NCBI RefSeq assembly: GCF_020360975.1
Contig: NW_025408677.1
Coordinates: 2,418,001 to 2,482,000, forward strand
DNA length: 64,000 nucleotides
DNA from: Hirsutella rhossiliensis
Taxonomy: Eukaryota; Ascomycota; Sordariomycetes; Hypocreales; Ophiocordycipitaceae
Direction of reading: 5' to 3'
Shown: positions 57,767 to 64,000 of the stretch, piece after piece
Layout of the letters: each line of letters begins with the position of its first letter
Numbering within the stretch: position 1 is the first letter of the stretch
Translations under genes and position numbers: made by a program
The notes under the pieces: model-generated
Seen by the model: the letters and a program-made list of their open reading frames with translations, nothing else
Database searches by the model: none
Told to the model about the DNA's origin: nothing

Positions 57767-58971
57767 TCAGAAGCGCTCCTGCCGCCACGCCCATGATGAG
57801 CTTTCAAAGTTGGCGTAACAATAAAACTCGTTGCTGAGCCCTCTTGCGTGCTTGGGCTCGAACGTGGTGGTCTGGACGCCAAGGGGCTGGTAGAGTTTGG
57901 TAACGAGGTGCTCCATCCTCTCGCCCGTGCACACAATGACGCGCGGACGGGGAAGCTCGCTGCTTTCTGCCTTTAGGAGCCACCGGACTGTCATCGCCGC
58001 TGTTGAAGATGACCACTGTGTCAGTCTTCGAATCCGAGGAAGAAGAGCATTACTTCAAGCGGTGGGAAGGTTCGACGAGGCACCTTTTGTCTGGCAGTCT
58101 TGACTTAAGAAAGGAGGGTCGCATATCACCCGATCCAGAATGCCCTTGAGCTCGTCTGCGTGTACACCAGGTTGTAATTAGTACTTGGCCACTCGGTTCG
58201 GAAGCCAGCAGTGTCTGCTGTCGAGGGGGTGATGCGAGAACAAAGAGGATGCGGTTGCTCACCCGGCAGCTTCAAGGGTTGCTTATAGTCGTAAAAGACA
58301 AACTCGGGAAAGACGTTGAACCGCTGGTCGTGCTCCAGAAGGACTAGGCGTGGCCGTTCGCTCTCCTGGCATGTCCGCTGTGTATCGGGAAACGTGGCTT
58401 AGGTAAGTTGAAGGATATTCTTGCTAAGATTTGGGGTTCATGGGAGGCTGGCTCACCAAGATGTTGCGGAGCGCCACGAAGACACTCGGGGCCGAAACGA
58501 CCCCAATCACCGTCCTGCTTGTCGAGCCGTGCAGCAACTGGGTGCCCAAGACGTGCGCCACCTCATCCGAGTACTGTTCCGACCATCGGGGCAGGCGTCG
58601 AGAGTCCCGAGTCAGCACCTAAACCGGCTCGCCACAAGCAATGGGACTCTCGCGTAGGGGGTGTGTCCTGGCGCCTAGAGGCCTCGAGGCACTGCTCCTG
58701 ACGCAAAACCTGCTGAGCGCTGGCTTACCCAAAACTGGGACTCATTCCAGTCCTCGGTGAAAGCCTCCATCGACAGGGGCCCTTGAGCCTCAGCCTTGGC
58801 CTGCAGCTTTTCAAACCTGGCCCGATGCGCATCCTTTTCAGCGTTAAACTCGGTCAATGCGGCCAGGGCGTGAGATGAGAGGGTTCTGCCAGGTCTCATT
58901 CATCAGTCAATCTGGAAGAATGGAGCGGAGGTCCAGATATCTGACATTGGCTCGTCGTCGCTGTCGACCAT
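57767..58971 (-). CDS. EFM5: EFM5-type protein-lysine N-methyltransferase
   Basis: Methyltransferase of the N6-DNA-methyltransferase-like fold that methylates elongation factor eEF1A (yeast Efm5, human EEF1AKMT1). Six-exon model: 58946-58971, 58729-58885, 58457-58573, 58263-58365, 58084-58155, 57767-57999; 235 aa, close to the family's roughly 215-250. Joined reading: MVDSDDEPITLSSHALAAL, MEAFTEDWNESQFW, YSDEVAHVL, VIGVVSAPSVFVALRNIL, RPRLVLLEHDQRFNVFPEF, DRVICDPPFLS (catalytic DPPF), MTVRWLLKAES, VIVCTGERMEHLV, ARGLSNEFYCYANFE. For exon 4 an alternative acceptor (start 58377) adds four residues in frame. Intron 1 has a weak donor (GTCAGA). Intron density is unusually high for such a short gene. 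Confidence 0.88.
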
Positions 58972-59418
58972 GATGACAATATGTCTTTCTCTGTGGTTTC
59001 TCTGCAATTCCTTGCAGCGCTGCCTGAGGTTCTCACGTGGAAAGGTTGGACCTTGGACCGTGGGTTGGCTGTTGTCTTTTAGCACCGGGTGGATCAATTA
59101 CCGGACCAAAATCGGGCGGCACGGAGAATTACGCCCCCTCCAACGAGACGACAAACATGCTCAAGCCCCCTGGGGTTCATTGGGCATCCTGCCAAAGGCC
59201 TACTCACGAGAGGACATATCATAAATTCCTTCTGTTTGCGGGATATGAGGCAAAAGAGCAATTGGTTGGCTGCTGTTGTGATTCGCAAATCTAATCTAGG
59301 GCCTCGCTTCAACATGGAAGTCCCCCTTTCATCGACTACTGTACATAGTCCGCAGGTCCGCCTGTCATAGCCACGGACACTCCCTGCATCGACGCCTGGC
59401 CCGAGTCCGGCTGTCATC
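58972..59418. other. Intergenic, EFM5 promoter and complex I gene 3' end
   Basis: 447 bp. The EFM5 promoter should lie near 58,980-59,250. No TATA box is clear. Nothing else is seen. Confidence 0.5.
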
Positions 59419-60988
59419 CTACAGCTCGTCCAGCACATGGATATACTTCTTGTCCTCCCTCTTTTCCTTCTCCGTTGCCGGCGGTAGGTCGTAGTAGTTT
59501 GAGCTGCGGAATCCTTGCTATGGTCATGGTCAGCAAACATGCCCCAGTTCGCTTTCGCTCCGTTACTACTTACCAAGTAGTGGTAGGTAAACTGAGCGAT
59601 ATCACCAGGCTCAATGCCCAAGTCCTTGAGCGTCTTGGCGTCCCGATCAATGACCTGGTCCATAAACTCCCGCTCAACCTCATCCGCGGACAGCGTGTGC
59701 CACCACAGCACGCGATTGAGGAGCCCGGCTATTGGCTTGAGAAGCGTCTTGGGCACATTCAGATGCCGTCGCTTCTTGAAGATCTCCTTGTCTACCATGG
59801 CAGCGATCTGCGCCATGCTATACTCCTTGGGCCCGTATAGCTCAAATGTCTGGCCCACGGTGGACTCATCGTATAGCATCTTCTCCAGAGCCGCACCCAC
59901 GTCAATGGACTGCAGTGATTAAAATTATCAGCTAGAGCCGCGCGCCGGGCTGGGCCAGTTGTCTCACGTGTACGGGCCAAAATTTTTCCTGCATGTTGTT
60001 TGCCGTAAACAGATTCAGTACGGATGCTAGTTTAAGCAGCAGATTATCCTCGAATCCAAACATTGGCGCCGGCCGGACCAGAGTTGTTTCGGGGTAGATG
60101 CGTCGAGCAACTTGCTCGCCTCGGCCCTAAAAGATACGAGAATGATTAGACGAGGTGTGATACATCTGAAGGCGGCCAGATGTACCTTGGTGGCGTAGAA
60201 CTCGGATTTGGAATCGGGATTGGCACTGTGTGAAGAGACGTGTATATATCGGTCGACGTCGTACTTTGCGACAGCCTCGACGACCCGCTCTGTTCCCTCA
60301 ACATGCACTTCCTCGAGAGAAAAGTTCCTGGTCGAGTTTAGTATTGCCTCTCGGTGGTCAAAGGCGCCGCACGACCGTACTTGGTAGGGTACTCTCGTCC
60401 AATCAAGTTGTAGACGGCGTCTGAGTGCCGAACGCTTGCCTCGATGGAAGGGGTATTGCGTAGATCGAATTCCTGTACCCATGTTATTGAACTCGCTCTG
60501 CTCCTAACGTTCCGACTTTCGTACCACGAAGACGACGCGACCGAGGTCTCCAGTAACTTTCAGGTGACGCTTGGCCATCTCCTCGCGGAACGGAACAACC
60601 ACGGTGCATCCCTGACGAGCTACCAAAGTCGCGTCAGTCTACAAAGATGACCTCGTGTGCAGACGCAGGACATACCCAACCGATTGACGATGTACCGGCC
60701 TAACTGGCCCGTCGCGCCGAATACTGTTACCGTGTGGCCTGCGAATCCCGTCAGCGTCGGTTGGCTGTGCTCTAATCGGCGGTCGCACCTCCGAGAGATG
60801 ACCTGAACAGGGACAGACATCAGCAACAAGCTTGGTGATCAGTTGGGCGTGCAGACTTACCGGCCGCCCTCAACACGAATGATGGGCTTGCCCGTCCTAG
60901 TAATAGATATGTCGGACAGCTGGCGTTTGGCCACGGCGTTGAAGGCGACAGTGCGGGCGGACCGCGCAGCAGCTAGGAGGGAAGCCAT
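59419..60988 (-). CDS. nuo-40: NADH:ubiquinone oxidoreductase 40-kDa subunit (NDUFA9 type)
   Basis: Accessory subunit of mitochondrial complex I. It has a Rossmann fold of the extended short-chain dehydrogenase type that binds NADPH. Eight-exon model: 60861-60988, 60676-60764, 60525-60619, 60381-60472, 60186-60327, 59968-60126, 59574-59909, 59419-59517; 379 aa, the usual length. The N-terminus is a mitochondrial presequence (MASLLAAARSARTVAFNAVA). Nucleotide motif VFGATGQLGRYIVNRL at about residues 55-70; then CTVVVPFREE, VVFVEFDLRN, AVYNLIGREYPTKNFS, IHVSSHSANPDS, LVRPAPMFGFEDN. The C-terminus is GFRSSNYYDLPPATEKEKRE plus KKYIHVLDEL. All introns are 52-96 bp, GT-AG. The acceptor of intron 1 (60765) is the least sure. 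Divergent from eIF3m. Confidence 0.93.
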
Positions 60989-61563
60989 CTTTGCAGCTGG
61001 AAGTCAGAGTTGCGCAAGCTGGTTCGAATCCCACCCGAATGGGGGCTCTTTGATTATGCCGTCTCTAGAGGCTCCGTGGTTCAGCTTGGCCCCTCGGATG
61101 AGCGTCGGTTGTACGAAGGCGCGCACAGCTCGGCGGCTAGCGCTTCAAGTCACGTGCTTCATTGGGTGAGCTGCACACTTTATGAAGTTGGCCTAGGCTC
61201 CTTATGTAATGGAGCCCGTGAACTCATCCGTCACGGCGGAAGGAGCTACGGCAGGTATATGTACTTCTTACCTCAGTACCTAGGTACCTAAGGTAGGTAA
61301 TTGCTACCGCGCCAGCAGGCTGCTAGACACCTGCGTCAACGAGTTCGGACAGCCCTTTGCTCCAGCTTCCTCCATACTCCATCACAGCCACGGCATTCTC
61401 CAGCTCACCCCGCAACCCAACGACGAGCCTCACAGCCCCTTGAACTCGCGTTCGACCAAGGGCCAGTTGAGGTGACCCCCGCGCACTCCAAAAGGAGCCT
61501 CTCCCGGTCGCGCACGGCAGAAATCCCCGAGTTTCCTAGCCTTCTATTTGCCGGGACCTCACC
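60989..61563. promoter_or_regulatory. Bidirectional promoter, complex I 40K / eIF3m
   Basis: 575 bp between divergent ATGs. It contains CACGTG at 61,151-61,156 and ATTGG (CCAAT on the minus strand, towards the complex I gene) at 61,161-61,165. CCAAT boxes bound by the HAP complex are a known control of respiratory genes. A CAGTACCTAGGTACCTAAGG near-palindrome is at about 61,274-61,293. Confidence 0.6.
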
Positions 61564-62842
61564 ATGATGAACGTCGATTCGATTTCCGATTTCCTGGCAG
61601 AGCAGCGGGACCAGGCCCCGGAAGAGCTCCAGCCCCTCTTCCTTGACTTTGAGAATTTCTGGGAGCGCAAGCTTTGGCATCAGCTCACGGATGCCTTGGT
61701 TCAGTTCTTCAGTCACCCTGACAGCGCCCCCCAGCGCTTGTCCTTCTACAAGGTCTTCATTCTCAAGTTCGCCGACAAAATCAATCAATTGAAGCTGGTG
61801 GATCTGGCATTGAAGGCTGCCACTCAGTGTAAAGGTATGGCCCTGAAGCGGCTTCCGTAACACTGCCCATGGACGATGCTAAGGCGTCCCCAAGACGATC
61901 AAGAGCGCTTGGCCTTCTTGCAATCGGTGGTGAAGAAGGTCGACAAAGAGAACTCCCAGGATGCCCTTGTGTTCGCCTCGGTGGCTGTGGCGCGGGTCAA
62001 GCTGAACTTGAACGAGCTCGACGATGCCAGGAAGGATCTCGACGCAGCCGAGCGGATACTCGACTCTTTTGACTCTGTCGAGACGATTGTCCATGCGGCC
62101 TTTTATGATGCCAATGCAAGCTACTATCAGGTTTGCCCTACCTTTCTTCTTCCTCTTCCTTTCGAGAGTTGGTACGGGCCTAACTCTCGACTCCTAGCGC
62201 AAGATGGACTTTGCAAACTACTATCGCACTGCTCTGCTATACCTCGCTTGCATCGATTTGACGTCCCTCTCCGCCGAAGAGCGCCACCGAAGAGCCTACT
62301 ATCTGAGCGTGGCCGCTCTGGTATCGAACAGCATCTACAACTTTGGCGAGTTGCTCCTGCATCCCATTCTCGATGCCCTGGCTCAGAGCAACGAGGATGC
62401 TTGGCTTCGAGAGCTGCTGTTTGCCTACAACCGTGGCGACCTCGCTGCCTACGACGTGCTCTCCGAAAACATCTCCTCCAACAAGCTCCTCAACGAGCAC
62501 TCTACTCATCTCCGGCAAAAGATCTACCTTGCCGCCCTCACAGAAGCCGTCTTCCGCCGGCCACCACATGACCGAACCATGACATTTGCGACTATTGCGC
62601 AGGAAACCAAAGTTCGGGCTGAAGAGATTGAGCATCTCATCATGAAGGCCCTGAGTCTGGGCCTCTTGCGTGGGACAATCGACCAGGTAGACGAGATTGC
62701 GCGCATTACGTGGGTGCAGCCAAAGGTACTGGACATGAAGCAGATTGGCAATATGCGACAACGGCTACTCGACTGGGATTCGAATGTCAACCAGCTCGGC
62801 AACTGGATCGAGGCTGCCGGCAAGGACGTATGGGCGGCATGA
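61564..62842 (+). CDS. Translation initiation factor eIF3 subunit M
   Basis: Non-catalytic PCI-domain subunit of eIF3. Model: exons 61564-61834, 61895-62130, 62198-62842; 383 aa, phases agree; introns 60 and 67 bp. N-terminal helical repeats: FLAEQRDQAPEELQPLFLDF, DALVQFF, DLALKAATQCK joined to DDQERLAFLQSV. Exon 2 has KVDKENSQDALVFASVAVAR and a strongly conserved SFDSVETIVHAAFYDANASYYQ-type stretch (ILDSFDSVETIVH). Exon 3 starts RKMDFANYYRTALLYLACID. The PCI/winged-helix part is in about residues 200-345 (NFGELLLHPILDAL, AYNRGDLAAYD, MTFATIAQETKV, IEHLIMKALSLGLLRGTIDQ). The C-terminus is MRQRLLDWDSNVNQLGNW. The second ATG of the start pair (MM) is also possible. Confidence 0.93.
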
Positions 62843-63736
62843 GACGGCGGCTGGTGGACCGGGTGGACCGGACGGTCAATGTTGCTGCGGACATGGGATT
62901 GGAGGACAAGCTTGCGAGGCATGTATAGACAGGCGACGCTACGTTGATATGGATGCGTTCATGGATGAACAGGGTTACCTTTCACAACGAGGTCCGGCCA
63001 TTATTTGACCGGCTTTTTGTGACAGAACTCTGGTCGGTCCAGTGACAGAGACACACACCCACGACTGGCTTCCCGGGAGGAGAAAGGCGAGGCAATGGAG
63101 TGAATCGGGGAAATAGGAGGTCCTACGAGATGGCGAACGGCCCACTTAAGTAAATGTGGATGTGGCCGTACAGGCGTGCAAGTGAACACGACTCCAAAGG
63201 ACAGCAGTATAAAGGTGAATATTACCGTTTGCTCAAGACGATAGAATCGCAACTTTTACGGCGATTAATTGCATTACAATAACCACGAGCTACATGCTTG
63301 CCTGCCTGCCTGCTCGACTGCCTGCTTAATGGACTGCCCGACCGTCTGCCGGCACGCCCACTTACGGCCTCCATTGGTTACTTGCCCGGCTGCTGCCTCC
63401 GCCCCTCTACTAGGTAGGTAGTTTATGTCGTAACCGCCTTCTTATTATCGTACCCGGCTCAAGGGCGATTACGAGGCGAGGCGTTGGTGCGCTAAGTAAT
63501 GTAGCTGGATGGGGATTTGTACTCGAGCAAAGACCTACCTACCTAGTAATACTCATAAGCTTGGCCCGTCTCGTGAAAAGGATATGTACAAGAAAAGGCG
63601 TGGCTCGTTGTATAGCATCGTCAAACTCCAAGCAGGTATGCTGCCAAGCCCAAGCATATCCTCGTCGCCGGCCCCATTTGGTCCCGTCACCGCCTCCTCT
63701 CAGCGTGCGATGCCGGGCATGATGTACCTTTGTCCC
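62843..63736. other. Intergenic region with simple repeats
   Basis: 894 bp between convergent stops. It contains a CCTGCCTGCCTGC run (63,300-63,330) and AGGTAGGTAG/ACCTACCTACC runs (63,413 and 63,534). No gene is supported. Confidence 0.5.
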
Positions 63737-64000
63737 CTAGAAGAAGACTGCCAGCCCGAGAAAGCAGGCCATGGCTGCCAGGTCTGACGCATACTTGGTA
63801 GGTCCAAGAGCCTCGGAAGCGGACGCGGATGCAGAGCTCGACGCCCGGCCGCCATTGCCCGAGTTTGGGTTTTCGACTCCTCCCGAGTCGTAGAGGAAGG
63901 AAGCCGCGGTGACCTCACTGGCAAAAGACGTGTTGATGCCAAAGGCAATCCAAGCAAGGAGCCCGTCGCTTACGCTGTCGCCCAGGAGAGCGTACTGCAT
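63737..64000 (-). CDS. Partial gene, probable GPI-anchored protein C-terminus
   Basis: The frame runs from the right window edge to a stop at 63737 (87 codons visible). It ends in a Ser/Ala-rich spacer (ASSSASASASEA) and a terminal hydrophobic stretch (AAMACFLGLAVFF), the pattern of a GPI-attachment signal, with a Ser/Gly/Asn region before it (NPNSGNGG) that could hold the omega site. The part nearer the edge is mildly hydrophobic (SDGLLAWIAFGINTSF). An ATG falls exactly on the last bases of the window, but the gene probably begins further right. No enzyme family is recognisable from this tail. Confidence 0.5.
   Translation of the reverse strand: MQYALLGDSVSDGLLAWIAFGINTSFASEVTAASFLYDSGGVENPNSGNGGRASSSASASASEALGPTKYASDLAAMACFLGLAVFF

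Noticed and set aside
57466..57936. 156-aa minus-strand ORF
   Set aside because: Overlaps the last EFM5 exon in another frame and has random composition.
59094..59900. Long C-terminus of the complex I subunit without the last intron
   Set aside because: A 56-bp GT-AG intron restores the conserved ending GFRSSNYYDLPP; the read-through tail is not family-like.
61021..61031. GGTTCGAATCC, a perfect tRNA B-box-like sequence
   Set aside because: The flanking bases do not form a T-arm stem (GCTGG against CCCAC) and no A box or acceptor stem is found; it lies in the complex I gene promoter.

Overview
The window is nuclear DNA of a filamentous ascomycete, probably a Sordariomycete and perhaps in Hypocreales. 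The evidence is short 50-100 bp introns with CTAAC/CTGAC-like branch sites, the fungal gene set (UsgS-type membrane protein, YTP1, CFEM protein, 40-kDa complex I subunit, SAGA protease Ubp8), and a repeat block carrying heavy repeat-induced point mutation (RIP). The species cannot be read from the sequence alone.

Bases 1 to about 32,745 are a dead retrotransposon block. CA and TG dinucleotides are nearly absent on both strands and TA and TAG/TAA are everywhere, so almost no start codon survives and reading frames are full of stops. Two LINE-type (non-LTR) families can be read through the damage. Family A has an endonuclease, reverse transcriptase, RNase H and a CxC..H..C knuckle, and ends in a short A-tail. 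Family B has an endonuclease and reverse transcriptase without a recognisable RNase H. A minus-strand, Ala/Pro/Lys-rich, ORF1-like relic (C) lies after B. The layout is: A inverted (1-2271), A1 (2272-5290), B-C copy I, A2 (to 18,356), B-C copy II, A3 (to 31,660), then two 3' stubs of A. B-C-A is therefore present as a tandem duplication of about 13 kb. The A copies are mosaics of RIP-saturated and nearly untouched stretches.

From 32,898 to the right end the DNA is ordinary gene-dense euchromatin with normal CA/TG content. In order: usgS (+), OTU1 deubiquitinase (-), an RSC1/RSC2-type bromodomain-BAH subunit (+), a GT25 glycosyltransferase (-), a mitochondrial carrier (-), a LACTB2-like metallo-beta-lactamase (+), YTP1 (+), an RSA3-like ribosome assembly protein (-), a CFEM secreted protein (+), RAD54 (-), UBP8 (+), EFM5 (-), complex I 40-kDa subunit (-), eIF3m (+), and a partial gene with a GPI-signal-like tail (-) cut by the right edge. 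Multi-exon models were built by hand from splice signals, frame continuity and family resemblance; lengths are stated per gene.

Most genes are housekeeping (chromatin, DNA repair, ubiquitin, translation, respiration). Several are head-to-head pairs sharing short promoters: OTU1/RSC, carrier/lactamase, RAD54/UBP8, complex I 40K/eIF3m. I see no biosynthetic cluster, CRISPR array or convincing tRNA. The most unusual features are the extreme, mosaic RIP and tandem duplication of the repeat block, its sharp edge about 150 bp from usgS, two probable GC-AG introns, and a CFEM protein whose eighth cysteine cannot be placed.
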